Positions 51,483-63,718 of a stretch of DNA of 64,000 nt are shown in pieces; positions within the stretch are counted from its first letter, which is position 1, and every line of letters starts with the position of its first letter. The DNA comes from Bolinopsis microptera (taxonomy: Eukaryota; Ctenophora; Tentaculata; Lobata; Bolinopsidae): assembly GCF_026151205.1 (NCBI RefSeq), contig NC_087074.1:5456001-5520000 (forward strand), read 5' to 3'. The notes beneath the pieces were generated by a model, which worked only from the letters and a program-made list of their open reading frames with translations, was not told the DNA's origin and did not search any database. The position numbers were made by a program, and so were the translations under genes.

Positions 51483-52590
51483 CTACAACCTAGCGCACTA
51501 CAAAAGTATTGTTATAAGTTTGTTGCCTGGATAAGTTTAGCAGTTTAGGTAGTCGGCCGAGACAATATTCCCCTTACTAAACGGTTCTCAGTTGGAGAAT
51601 TCGTGAATCAAATTTCATTTCTTTTGATCAATTCGCTACACGTGGATTATTTCAGTGTTCAGTAAGTGTAACGGTTACTGGGCGGCGCTCAGCCTGTCAT
51701 TCCGTCGAATCTCTATTGTTTATGAACATTATAATAGCCTGGGTGCTGGGCTACCCAGGTACGTAAAGTAACAGTCTTTAACTGCCATTTAATCCAGAAT
51801 ACTGTTTCCCATCCAAACAATCCATCTTACCTTTTTTTATATTAGTTTTAATGAACTATATGAACAGAAATTACGGCAACGGTATAGCACGTGTATAGTA
51901 GTACGTGCTGAGCTAAAAAATCTCTGCAAACTCACTAGACACTTTAAAATCGAATTTAGCCTGCATGTGGTCTGAGCTTAATATAATCTCCCTTGTCTAT
52001 ACTTGTCATACGTTGTATGACCCGCCGCGCACGAAGTGCGCGGCTCCCCCCGTTTCACCATAGTGAAACAGGGGGTCACAACGTGATACAAGTCTATACT
52101 AGTTTTAATGTTAAGTAGTTATGATATAAAGAGAGAAAGGGCTGGTCCGTTAGTTGTAGGGAGGCTATGAATTAAAGATACGGAGTACTGCTGCAAGTAG
52201 GTTTTCTGGCGTGCTTTACCCCTAGGCACGTGTTCGTATACGAGCGTGCTAAATAAGTCTACACTGCTCCCAAAGCAAAGAGAAAAGCTATACTAAAGCT
52301 TACTAGTCTTATACTTGTAGATAATAATGGTCGATTTTCGAAGATCTTATTTCTGTAGAACCATTTGAGAGAGCATGAACACCAAATGTTTAATGTTGAG
52401 CAGCACCAAATATTGAGGTGGTGAGACGAATTACCCAAATGGAGGCCGGGAGGTCATGGATAGAAAATTAGCATGTGCTATTAGGTGTATTATACACATG
52501 AGTATTAGCTTAATTTAGGTGAGTCTGAAAATTCGTGAGTTTGAAATAAACTTCAGGCTCTCCGGTTCGCATACTCATGGCTTGGATATA
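51483..52590 (+). repeat. Repeat block copy 1 (without the TA element)
   Basis: Shares CTACAAAAGTATTGTTATAA through the 'AAATGGAGGCCGGGAGGTCA' end with copies 2 and 3. It keeps the empty site CCCCTTACTAAACGG at about 51571-51585. It carries the 89-bp hairpin element. No protein function recognised. Confidence 0.75.
52003..52091. mobile_element. 89-bp all-hairpin MITE with 8-bp target duplication
   Basis: Flanked by GTCTATAC at 51995-52002 and 52092-52099; the inverted block copy at 56.8 kb has the uninterrupted empty site. Almost the whole element is four consecutive hairpins: CATAC-GTT-GTATG, CCGCGCAC-GAA-GTGCGCGG, GTTTCAC-CATA-GTGAAAC and TCAC-AAC-GTGA. Confidence 0.85.
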
Positions 52591-53013
52591 ACTGGCTTAC
52601 TTTAATTTACAGTGAAACTCGGCTCACTTGCCAAATAAAGACTCACCGGATTAAATTGTCAGATTATTGGATACGAGGCTTGTCGCTGAATTTTGATTGT
52701 GAGCCTAGAAAACCGTAACATTTACTGTGAACAGCTTCACGGGTCACTGGAATCAATGTGCCAATATTAGGATAATGATTAATCACTCTACACTCGACTG
52801 TCACGTGACTTTTTCAACCCGTTCTCTAGATCGACTGTAGAGTGATTTAGCACGCTCGATGAAATGTCATATTCACACTTAACCTTGTATTACTGCCTAT
52901 TCGCATTTGTTTAACTTCACCTTGCATAGCATATTGGTATATATGTGAGGAAAGCGATCAAATATATCAGCAAATTGGGCAAGAGCTAATTATAAAACTA
53001 TTTTGTTACTTAC

Positions 53014-53077
53014 CTGCACTCATGTAAGCTGGTAGGCAAAATACTTGGATGATCATCAACAAAAGAAACGTCGACAT
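53014..53077 (-). pseudogene. Orphan signal-peptide exon, duplicate of the 50.8-kb gene's first exon
   Basis: On the minus strand, an ATG at 53077 starts MSTFLLLMIIQVFCLPAYMSA and ends at a GTAAGT donor in phase 1. This is the same length class, phase and flanks as exon 1 at 50790-50724. Upstream sequence and part of the intron are also shared (about 50540-50830 matches 52880-53120). No match to exon 2 was seen downstream, where repeat-block sequence begins near 52.87 kb. It is either a truncated duplicate or an exon now spliced to something not recognised. Confidence 0.6.
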
Positions 53078-54369
53078 TTTCTATGTAAATCTAAAAATGT
53101 GAGTTGTTAACATTGTCATTACTTAATGTGATCAGTTGATAACAATAACATTACTTAATATAATTTTTTAAACCAAAATAATGGAAACACCGTCACCACG
53201 GCAATAACGTTAACACGATTTTCTGCGAAAGCCGTAAAAGATGTACGATCCGATCGCAACTTTTTTGCTGGGTCGAATACCTTTGTAGCTCTTTGAACAG
53301 TGCTAATAATTGCGGGTAATACTTTTTTCTTAAATTCAAATTTTATGTGGTTCACCCTGTAGATTCTATTTTAAAGGTATTTCCGAGATCGCATTACAAG
53401 GGAAACTTTTGGCCTTGCGTCCAAAATCGTATATCGAAGGGTAGGTGCGGACTTAGAAAACCGAAAAAATATTTTCGGCTAATAATGATCAAAGTAGCAT
53501 AAAACATGAACAAGGATAGTTTCCAGAAAAACTTTGATAGAATTGTGTACCTCAATAATTCTAATCAAGAATAATCCCTGTGCCAAGAACAATTTTAGAC
53601 TTGAAGAAAGAGCATAGTCAACTATAGGCCTATGTGTTATTAATTACTGACGAAAAGATCATGGCAAATAATTTTAGTTTTAGTTTAACTAAATGTTTAT
53701 TTTATTAACATTTATGACCAGCAATACTGCAACTAGTTGATGTCCCTCCCCTCGCTCACTACCAGTGAATGAACAAACACGAGCACCCTGAAACGAAGGA
53801 ATGGAGCTAGCTCTCCAATGTGATGATAATATAGCCACTCTTATAAACTGGCTCCGGTCCTGTGACCCCACTTAAGAACTGTTTTCATTGTTCTCCAAAA
53901 GTGTTACCAATGGAGCTGGAGATTCTCTAGGAAGTCCTAGTGCTGTAAATCAGTTAATTGGGAGTAATTATAGTTACTATCGTCATCGAGGAGCTAAAAA
54001 TAAAGAAGAGAGAGCCGATTCAGATAGAGGAACATGTAACATTACAGCAAATTTCCATAAGGGCATGATTGGGAGGTTCTTTTGTGAGCACCAAGAGCTG
54101 ATCGTACCAAGAGCTCGCACCAACAGCACAACATACTTTACTTATGAGCACGAGGCTTCAAGATCTTTCCGTTACTGAAAACAAACTGCAACTGCTTTAT
54201 CTCACCTCACGACACGTGTCACGTGCAAACCAGACCAAATGCAAATTTCAACCTGGAAATCGCTCACTATAGACTACAAAAGTATTGTTATTTTAGCAAA
54301 GTTTTTAGCCTGGATAAGTTTAGCAGTTTAGGTAATAGGTAGTCGGCCGAGACAATATTCCCCTTACTA

Positions 54370-55177
54370 CCTTACTCGGGATTATTACGACGGGTTTATT
54401 AACGACCGGTTAAAATATGGTTCGGGAAAAATATGGCGAAATTGCTCAAAACCCACCACATTTTCCCGGTCGCCATTTTACCGGTGTCCGGTGTCCAACC
54501 TTTCAATTTTAGATTCAAAAATTTTGTCTCAGATGTAAATTTCCTTATTAGAGATAAGCAAGTTTAGAAATTTTCGCATTGCTAAAACTTGTGAAACAAG
54601 TCGAATTATCAATAATTGTTGAAAGTAGACAGAAATAATGACTCGTGGTTAATCAAACTAGATGGAAAATAATTTTTAACATTTGAAGCGTAACAACCAG
54701 ATCGATATTAAGATAAAGGGAGAGCTGTCTAGTCTTCCAATAAGTTGTAATCATCTTCGTTATCTTCATCTGGATCATCCCTTTCGTCAGTTTTAATTAA
54801 TTCAAGTTTTAATCTAACTGTTACTTTTACTTTGAGTCCTATTTCATTATGTAGAGATAGTCAATACCTAATAAATTAAAAATTGGCCTATTTAAATCAA
54901 ATTTGACAATAAGGATATATGACAAGAATTGGGCAAAAAGGTGAATTTTTTGCAATTTTAGCCAAATGAAGTCGAAAAACCTACAACAAGTGTCCCAATA
55001 GTCTTCTTTAGTGAATATAAGACAACGATTAAAATATGAGCACCCATACCCCTTGGGAACCCTAAAAGCTGAGTAGGCGGGTTTATTAACGACCGGTGAA
55101 AATGTGGTTCGGGAAAAATATGGCGAAATTACCCTAAACCCACCACTTTATCCCGGTCATAATAATCCCGAGTAAGG
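54370..55177. mobile_element. 808-bp non-autonomous element, TA target (in block copy 2)
   Basis: Ends CCTTACTCGGGATTATTA / TAATAATCCCGAGTAAGG, flanked by TA on both sides. The empty site CCCCTTACTAAACGG is present in block copy 1. Both subterminal regions carry a 50-bp direct repeat (TTTATTAACGACCGGT, GGTTCGGGAAAAATATGGCG). No transposase was seen. TA duplication is compatible with Tc1/mariner-like mobilisation. Confidence 0.85.
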
Positions 55178-55797
55178 TAAACGGTTCTTAGTTGGAGAGT
55201 TCATGAATAAAATCTAGTTTGTTTTGTTCAAATCGCCACGTGGATTATTTCAGTGTTCAGTATATACGGTTATTGGGCGGCGCTCAGCCTGTCATTCCGC
55301 CGAATCTCTATTGTTTATGAACGTAATAGCTTGGGTGCTGGGGTACCCAGGTAAAGTAACGGTCGTTAACTGCCATTTAATCCAGAATACTGTCTCCCAT
55401 CCACGCAATTCATCTTACCTTTTTTTAGTTTCAATGAACTATATGAACAGAGATTAGGGCAACTGCAGGATAGCATGCGTGTATAGTGTATACTTATAAG
55501 AGTACGTGCTGAGCTAAAAAATCTCTGCAAACTCACTTACACAATTTAAGAGTGAATTTAGCTTGCAATTGATCTGAGCTTAATATATAATCTCCTTTGT
55601 CTATACTACCTTATCGGACCTTATTTGAATGGACATTAATTGAACGTTGGAGGTCCTAGTGTTCATCTTAAATGTCTGTTCAAATAAAGTCGCTTAATCC
55701 CTGGGCACGTGTTCGTGCTAAATAAGTCTACACTGCTAAATAAGTCTACACTGCTCCCAAAGCAAAGAGAAAAGCTATACTAGAGCTTACTAGTGTA

Positions 55798-55836
55798 CTT
55801 GTAGGTAATGGTCGATTTTCGACCATTACCTACAAG
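55798..55836. other. Perfect 39-nt palindrome in block copy 2
   Basis: CTTGTAGGTAATGGTCGA, 3-nt loop, exact inverse. Also in copy 3 (59743-59781). Copy 1 has a non-palindromic version near 52315. Confidence 0.8.
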
Positions 55837-56557
55837 AAAGCATACCTATTTCTGTAGAACCATTTGAGAGAGCATGAACACCAAATGTTTATAAATGTTG
55901 AGCAGCACCAAATATTGAGCTGGTGAGACGAATTACCCAAATGGAGGCCGGGAGGTCATGGATAGAAAATTAGCATGTGCTTAGGTGAATACACATGAGT
56001 ATTAGCTTAATTTAGGTGAGTCTGAAAATTTGTGAGTTTGAAATAAACGTCAGGCTTTCCGGTTTGTATACATGGCTTGGATTATTGGCTTACGAGCTGG
56101 AGGTCAGATTCACAGATTTTAATCCCACAATTTAGAGCTAGTTCAGCTAGTGAGTTATGTCCAATTTAAGGTTAAACCTGGATCTGGACGAGTCATTTTA
56201 GGGTCTATGAAATAATTTCCACCACAGCTAAATAGCAAACTTAGTGAATTCAGAATGAAACTTAGATAATATTCATAAGAATTGAGTGTGACCTGCCTTG
56301 TTAATGCTATTGAGCTGTGTGAGCTAGACAGATCGTCACATAACTACCATACTTCTACCTACCTACCTTTGACCTTGTATCTTTATATAATAACGTACCA
56401 TATGACTGTAACCTGTATGTAAAATGTAAATAGAGAGTGGCAACATGTATCGTGTGCCAGCTTTATTGAATGTTATTATGTTTTACTGGCCTGTCACGTG
56501 ACAAAAACATTTGTTTGCCCGTTACTCCTCAGGGAAGCATTTATACCCTACGTCATG

Positions 56558-56582
56558 TGGGGGGGGGGGGGGGGGGGGGGGG
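56558..56582. repeat. Poly-G tract
   Basis: Run of about 24 G at the edge of the inverted block copy. Confidence 0.95.
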
Positions 56583-56631
56583 TTTCAAAATACATCGATT
56601 TAAATTGGTTAGAAAAAATCTCGAAGTATAT

Positions 56632-57461
56632 AGAGTTATTTAGCACGCTCGTATACGAACACGTGCCTAGGGGTTAAGCACGCCAGAAAACCTACCTACA
56701 GCAGTACTCCTTATCTTTAATTCATAGCCTCCCTACAACTAACGGACCAGCCCTTTCTCTCTTTATATCATAACTATACTTATATAACATTAAAACTAGT
56801 ATAGACAAGGGAGATTATGTTAAGCTCAGACCACATGCAAGCTAAATTCACTTTTAAAGTGTCTAGTGAGTTTGCAGAGATTTTTGAGCTCAGCACGTAC
56901 TATACTAATAATATACACGTGCTATACCGTTGCCGTTATCTCTGTTCATATAGTTCATTGAAACTAAAAAAATGAAAGATGGATTGCATGGATGAGACAG
57001 TATTCTGGATTAAATGGCAGTTAACGACCGTTACTTTACCTGGGTACCCCAGCACCCAGGCTATTATAATGTTCATAAACAATAGAGATTCGACGGAATG
57101 ACAGGCTGAGCGCCGCCCAGTAACCGTTACACTTACTGAACACTGAAATAATCCACGTGTAGCGAATTGATCAAAAGAAATGAGATTTTATTCACGAATT
57201 CTCCAACTGAGAACCGTTTAGTAAGGGGAATATTGTCTCGGCCGACTACCTAAACTGCTAAACTTATCCAGGCTACAAACTTATAACAATACTTTTGTAG
57301 TCTAGTGAGCGGTTGAAATTTGCATGTTTGGTCTGGTTTGCACGTGTCGTGAGGTAAAATAAAGCAGTTTCTGAGTGTGTCCAAAACGTTCGGAGACCGG
57401 ATTGGCTGAGCTTTACTGTATAAGTGTAACGGAAAGATCTTGAAGCCTCGTACTACTACTA
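56632..57461 (-). repeat. Inverted partial copy of the repeat block
   Basis: Reverse complement of the segment seen in copy 1 at about 51483-52255, plus sequence matching 54150-54270 of copy 2. It lacks both the TA element and the 89-bp hairpin element. It abuts copy 3 head-to-head at 57461/57462. Confidence 0.75.
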
Positions 57462-58324
57462 TGAACAAGGATAGTTTCCAGAAAAACTTTGATAGAATTG
57501 TGTACCTCAATAATTCTAATCAAGAATAATCCCTGTGCCAAGAACAATTTTAGACTTGAAGAAAGAGCATAGTCAACTATAGGCCTATGTGTAATTAATT
57601 ACTGACGAAAAGATCATGGCAAATAATTTTAGTTTTAGTTTAACTAAATGTTTATTTTATTAACATTTATGACCAGCAATACTGCAACTAGTTGATGTCC
57701 CTCCCCTCGCTCACTACCAGTGAATGAACAAACACGAGCACCCAGAAACGAAGGAATGGAGCTAGCTCTCCAATGTGATGATAATATAGCCACTCTTATA
57801 AACTGGCTCCGGTCCTGTGACCCCACTTAAGAACTGTTTTCATTGTTCTCCAAAAGTGTTACCAATGGAGCTGGAGATTCTCTAGGAAGTCCTAGTGCTG
57901 TAAATCAGTTAATTGGGAGTAATTATAGTTACTATCGTCATCGAGGAGCTAAAAATAAAGAAGAGAGAGCCGATTCAGATAGAGGAACATGTAACATTAC
58001 AGCAAATTTCCATAAGGGCATGATTGGGAGGTTCTTTTGTGAGCACCAAGAGCTGATCGTACCAAGAGCTCGCACCAACAGCACAACATACTTTACTTAT
58101 GAGCACGAGGCTTCAAGATCTTTCCGTTACTGAAAACAAACTGCAACTGCTTTATCTCACCTCACGACACGTGTCACGTGCAAACCAGACCAAATGCAAA
58201 TTTCAACCTGGAAATCGCTCACTATAGACTACAAAAGTATTGTTATTTTAGCAAAGTTTTTAGCCTGGATAAGTTTAGCAGTTTAGGTAATAGGTAGTCG
58301 GCCGAGACAATATTCCCCTTACTA

Positions 58325-59125
58325 CCTTACTCGGGATTATTACGACGGGTTTATTAACGACCGGTTAAAATATGGTTCGGGAAAAATATGGCGAAATTGC
58401 TCAAAACCCACCACATTTTCCCGGTCGCCATTTTACCGGTGTCCAACCTTTCAATTTTAGATTCAAAAATTTTGTCTCAGATGTAAATTTCCTTATTAGA
58501 GATAAGCAAGTTTAGAAATTTTCGCATTGCTAAAACTTGTGAAACAAGTCGAATTATCAATAATTGTTGAAAGTAGACAGAAATAATGACTCGTGGTTAA
58601 TCAAACTAGATGGAAAATAATTTTTAACATTTGAAGCGTAACAACCAGATCGATATTAAGATAAAGGGAGAGCTGTCTAGTCTTCCAATAAGTTGTAATC
58701 ATCTTCGTTATCTTCATCTGGATCATCCCTATCATCAGTTTTAATTAATTCAAGTTTTAATCTAACTGTTACTTTTACTTTGAGTCCTATTTCATTATGT
58801 AGAGATAGTCAATACCTAATAAATTAAAAATTGGCCTATTTAAATCAAATTTGACAATAAGGATATATGACAAGAATTGGGCAAAAAGGTGAATTTTTTG
58901 CAATTTTAGCCAAATGAAGTCGAAAAACCTACAACAAGTGTCCCAATAGTCTTCTTTAGTGAATATAAGACAACGATTAAAATATGAGCACCCATACCCC
59001 TTGGGAACCCTAAAAGCTGAGTAGGCGGGTTTATTAACGACCGGTGAAAATGTGGTTCGGGAAAAATATGGCGAAATTACCCTAAACCCACCACTTTATC
59101 CCGGTCATAATAATCCCGAGTAAGG
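58325..59125. mobile_element. 801-bp TA element in block copy 3
   Basis: Same ends, position and TA flanks as the element in copy 2; it differs by a 7-bp deletion (GTGTCCG) and few substitutions. It was duplicated with the block rather than inserted again. Confidence 0.85.
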
Positions 59126-59794
59126 TAAACGGTTCTTAGTTGGAGAGTTCATGAATAAAATCTAGTTTGTTTTGTTCAAATCGCTACGTGGATTATTTCA
59201 GTGTTCAGTATATAGTATATACGGTTATTGGGCGGCGCTCAGCCTGTCATTCCGCCGAATCTCTATTGTTTATGAACATAATAGCCTGGGTGCTGGGGTA
59301 CCCAGGTAAAGTAACGGTCGTTAACTGCCATTTAATCCAGAATACTGTCTCCCATCCACGCAATTCATCTTTCCTTTTTTTAGTTTCAATGAACTATATG
59401 AAGAGATATTAGGGCAACTGCAGGATAGCATGCGTGTATAGTATTAGTACGTACTGAGCTAAAAAATCTCTGCAAACTCACTTACACAATTCAAGAGTGA
59501 ATTTAGCTTGCAATTGATCTGAGCTTAATATATAATCTCCTTTGTCTATACTACCTTATCGGACCTTATTTGAATGGACATTAATTGAACGTTGGAGGTC
59601 CTAGTGTTCATCTTAAATGTCTGTTCAAATAAAGTCGCTTAATCCCTAGGCACGTGTCCTTGCTAAATAAGTCTACACTGCTAAATAAGTCTACACTGCT
59701 CCCAAAGCAAAGAGAAAAGCTATACTAGAGCTTACTAGTGTACTTGTAGGTAATGGTCGATTTTCGACCATTACCTACAAGAAAGCATACCTAT

Positions 59795-62700
59795 TAGTTA
59801 GGGACAATTAACATTAATATAGGACCATCTGGGAAAAAATTTGCGACAAGCTGATTTTTACAGGAATGTGTTGTCCATAGTGTCAGGAACCACCCCAAAG
59901 AGTTTTGAATCTGGATCTGTTGAGCAAAAAAAGTTACAGCTAATTTTCTCCAAGCGCGTATATTAGCCTGAGGACCGCACTTGAAAAACTCGTAACTATC
60001 GTAATAAAGACCCCCAGGAGTACCATAGGGGGTGTAAAATTACCGCAATAGTGACATTATGTGGGGCGAATCAGTGTTTCAGGGTCGTCAGATCTTTACT
60101 TATTGAGATAATTTCATTTTTATAGGCTGACCTCTCAACAATTTACTAAAATTTTGAAATTTTACTTAAATTTGGAAATTTTACTTAAATTTGGAAATTT
60201 TGCGAAAATTGTTGTAGTGGGGATGTTATGGAAGCCGAGTACGGATATGGCTTCCTTATTTTGTAGTTGTAAATAAGGTTGTTGATTTGTCAACAATTAT
60301 CACGTTTCAAATTCTGATAAAACTCTTTGTAAAGCTTAAAAGCCGTATTTTTGAGATGAACTTACCCCTGCCAATCCTCCCGTCAATTGGAAAGGTTTCA
60401 TGAAATCACTGCATAAGCCCAATGTGAAGGCAAGATCACAAATTGAGTTCCTGCAGATAATCGATCAACCCCCAGACAGCTACTCAACAGTCTATACAAC
60501 ACTTATTGAGTGCTTGAAGACAGCCTCAACCAAACCGATGGTAATCACTTTCGATTTACCACTTTGGTTGAAGGCTAGTCGGATAGTTCTCGAGACAGGA
60601 ATGCCAGTTATTGTTAGGCTGGGAGGCTTCCACACCCTGAAAAGCTTTTTGGGGTGTGTGGGTTATATCATGGCAGACACCTTATGAGATTAGTCTACCC
60701 TGGGAATGGAACTCACATAATGGACGGTGGATCCTATTACAAAGCACTGAGGGCCCACTTTTTAATAGATTGTGCTCTGCTGCTATTTATTTGAGGACAA
60801 AATAGCAGAGGAGGATCTTGAAGATATGGCTAGCTACACATACATAGCTGCCAAGTGTAGCAATGAAAAACTCGGTGTAAACCACAAGACCAGAGTCGTA
60901 CAAGAGTTATCAGAGCGTATAAAAAAGAAGTTCGAGATTTTATCGTCGAACAGCCGCACAGCTGCTCTTTGGACAACTTATCATGGTTTCATTTGCTTAA
61001 TAAAAGATTTTATAAGAGCAGAACGGTTACATGACTTCGATCTACATCTTGCAATTGTGGCTAAGATGTTGCCTATCTTTGCAGCAGCAGGTCGAGGTCA
61101 GTACTCCAAAGCTCTACGGCTGTATCTTGAGCAGATTACCGTACTTGAGATTCAGTATGGGGCACTAGTCAAAACGTTCAAGGTCGTAGGTCTGCACACA
61201 GTTCGATATAATGAACACGAGTGGTCTGGTGTGTGGACAGACCTGTCGATCGAACAGCGACTAATGAAGGCTGTAAAGTCATCAGGGGGTTTGTCTGGAG
61301 GGAGAATGCGAACTCATGAATCTGCCCATAAGTTATGGACTGCAACCCTCAATCAAATGGCGTTGATAAACGAGAGTGTCGATGAAGCTATTGCAGACTT
61401 ATCCAATAAAAGAACAACAACAAAAGCCTCTAGTGCTAATCACTCAGATCTTAGCAAATCTTCTGTACAGAAAAATATTGCAGTGTTTACCAAGCTGTTG
61501 TGTTGGTTTAAAGATACAGCTGATTTCGACGAATCTGAAGACAAGACTAAAATGCTATCGTACTCAACGGGTCTCATATCACAGAAAGAGAAGGATAATG
61601 TCAACCCAGAAGATTGCATTTCAGTTGGTACTGCCCTCCAGAAAGAGCTGGATGGAAAAAGCTTTATCGATAAGTTTCGAGTTAAAGGCAAAGTCGGAAA
61701 CTTGACCCTTCTAAAGAAGACAGTGAGGGTGAACGAAAAAGACATTGTTATAGACTCATTGACAATATTTAATCGGCTTGTCTTCGCATCTGAACGAGAG
61801 TCTACACTGGAGGAAAGCTTGCAATATGAGCTCACAGCAATGCCGATGAGTCTTTTTAACAATGAGCAGATGATGAGAAAGGCAAACAAGGCAGCCCTTG
61901 GGCAATACCTCAAGAATTATGTTGATTGTACTGTGACATTTAGCAACCCATCCTCCCCATTAATAATTGATGGTGGATGGATACTCTATCAAGTTACCTC
62001 GTTCACAGGCTTTGAAACATACGGCGACATAGCTAGTGAATACCTTAAGCTAGTTCCGAAATCCGAACAGCGGAAAGTGATTGTTGTGTTTGATGGCTAT
62101 GCCCGATCGACAAAAGATCATGAGCATCAGCGAAGAATCAAGGCATACTGCTCTGATATAGCTATTAAAAGTACTACTGTGTGCACAGTTCCAATGAAAA
62201 AAACTGTTCAGCAACTCAAAGAACAAGCATGAGCTTATAAAGTTATAAAGCTTCTGTCGAACGTTTTTACAGTACATGTAATTGAAGTACATGTAGCTAC
62301 TGATGATGCTGATACCATGGTAGCTAGTAAAGCTTTAAACTTGTCCTTCTACGAAGATGTTGAGGTAAAAGCAGAGGATACTGATATACTTTGCCTCCTT
62401 ATTCATCATTTTACTGAGAATCACAATGAAATTGTGATGACGACCAAAAACGGTTCACACTCGATCAGTAAAATAGTAAATGCTCTTGATGCCAACATAA
62501 AACGCATATTACTGTTTGTTCACAGTTTCTCAGGATGTGACACGGTCAGCAGTATACATGGCTTTGGTAAGGTGAAGATATTGAAAAAGGCAGTTTCTTT
62601 TCATGAGGAGGGTCATTTAGCATCATTACTCTCTGTGAGAGTTTCAACAAATGAAGTAATTGAAGCTGGCCTCTCCTTGTTTCAACATATCTATGGAGAT

Positions 62701-63718
62701 AAAACCAAGGCACTTGAAACTCTCAGATTTCTCAGCTACAGTAGAATGATAGCAAAGAAAAAACTCAACCCATCAAGGCTACCACCGTCTACATCCTCTG
62801 CAACTGAGCATATATTAAGATCATATCTTCAGTACCATAACTGGGTGACACTCGACACTGCAAGTCTAAATCCACTACATTATGGATGGGAGATGAGTTC
62901 TGAAGGATACTACCGGTCAATTCCGACTAAAGCTGCGATTGCCCCGGCAGGGATGCGCAACCTCATTTGCTGCAATTGCTCGGTGGAGGTTGAGAACCCT
63001 TGAAAAGTTGTAAGTACTTAAGGTGTTCCTGCCGGAAGTATGGCTTTAAATGTCTACCTGCATGTGGTCAATGTCGTGGATTAAGTTGCACTAATGCACC
63101 CGAAAGACAGGACGATTCAGGAGAATCAAACAACTCTGAGGAAATGGGATAGCCAGAAGTGACCTAATAGTTGCCAATCAAAGACACCATGCTAATAATT
63201 CAGGACCTTTTTTTACAGAATTTGATGTGATATGTATATTATTTACTATACTAATATAAGGATCAATTGACAATTGAAAGTAAATTTTAGAATTTGAATA
63301 CTGATAACTAGACAATGTTTTAATTGTACAACAATTTTGCTAAATTTCCAAATTTAAGTAAAATTTCAAAATTTTAGTAAATTTTTGAGAGGTCAGCCTA
63401 TAAAAATGAAATTATCTCAATAAGTAAAGATCTGACGACCCTGAAACACTGATTCGCCCCACATAATGTCACTATTGCGGTAATTTTACACCCCCTATGG
63501 TACTCCTGGGGGTCTTTATTACGATAGTTACGAGTTTTTCAAGTGCGGTCCTCAGGCTAATATACGCGCTTGGAGAAAATTAGCTGTAACTTTTTTTGCT
63601 CAACAGATCCAGATTCAAAACTCTTTGGGGTGGTTCCTGACACTATGGACAACACATTCCTGTAAAAATCAGCTTGTCGCAAATTTTTTCCCAGACATTT
63701 TGCATTATTCCCTAACTA
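59795..63718 (+). mobile_element. 3.9-kb Academ-like DNA transposon, decayed
   Basis: Bounded by terminal inverted repeats of roughly 390-420 bp (59795-about 60213 and about 63327-63718). The outermost 10 bp, TAGTTAGGGA, match exactly. The next 14-24 bp do not, and then the arms match again from CTGGGAAAAAATTTGCGA. Target duplication TAT at 59792-59794 and 63719-63721; the empty site is intact in block copy 2 (ACCTATTTCTG). The interior encodes a broken protein with FEN1/XPG-like motifs. A 3-bp duplication plus an XPG-like nuclease fits the Academ superfamily; this assignment is from memory and not searched. Confidence 0.75.
60400..63152 (+). pseudogene. Broken Academ-like transposase / XPG-like nuclease gene
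   Basis: Fragments in order: 60400-60687 (ITFDLPLWLKA, VRLGGFHTLKSFLGCVGYI), then a shifted frame at 60690-60770 (YYKALRAHFLIDCALL), then 60772-62232 in a third frame (WTDLSIEQRLMKAVKSSGGL, VVFDGYARSTK, HQRRIKAY), then the same frame past an in-frame TGA at 62230 to 63003 (HVATDDADTM, AEDTDILCLL, VHSFSGCDTVSSIHGFGKVK). A final frame shift near 63000 leads to a Cys-rich end (RCSCRKYGFKCLPACGQCRG) stopping at 63152. VVFDG..K..RR, D-D-A-D, E-D-T-D and S-G-C-D...I-x-G-x-G-K parallel the FEN1/XPG order of acidic motifs and helix-hairpin-helix. At least three frame breaks and one stop make it inactive. The 486-codon piece starts with GTG, so no true start is shown. Confidence 0.7.

Larger units (their letters stand above)
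53504..56120 (+). repeat. Repeat block copy 2 (with TA element)
   Basis: Near-identical to copy 3 for about 2.6 kb, from AACAAGGATAGTTTCCAGAA. It contains a 96-codon frame (53888-54178) that is identical in copy 3, with no recognised domain. Carries the 0.8-kb TA element. Confidence 0.85.

Noticed and set aside
53888-54178. 96-codon frame identical in two repeat copies (also 57843-58133)
   Set aside because: Identity is explained by recent block duplication; no domain recognised and not intact in copy 1. Kept only as a note in the block entry.
54370-55177. Treating the two TA elements as independent insertions
   Set aside because: Both sit at the same site of duplicated blocks with near-identical flanks, so one insertion followed by duplication is simpler.
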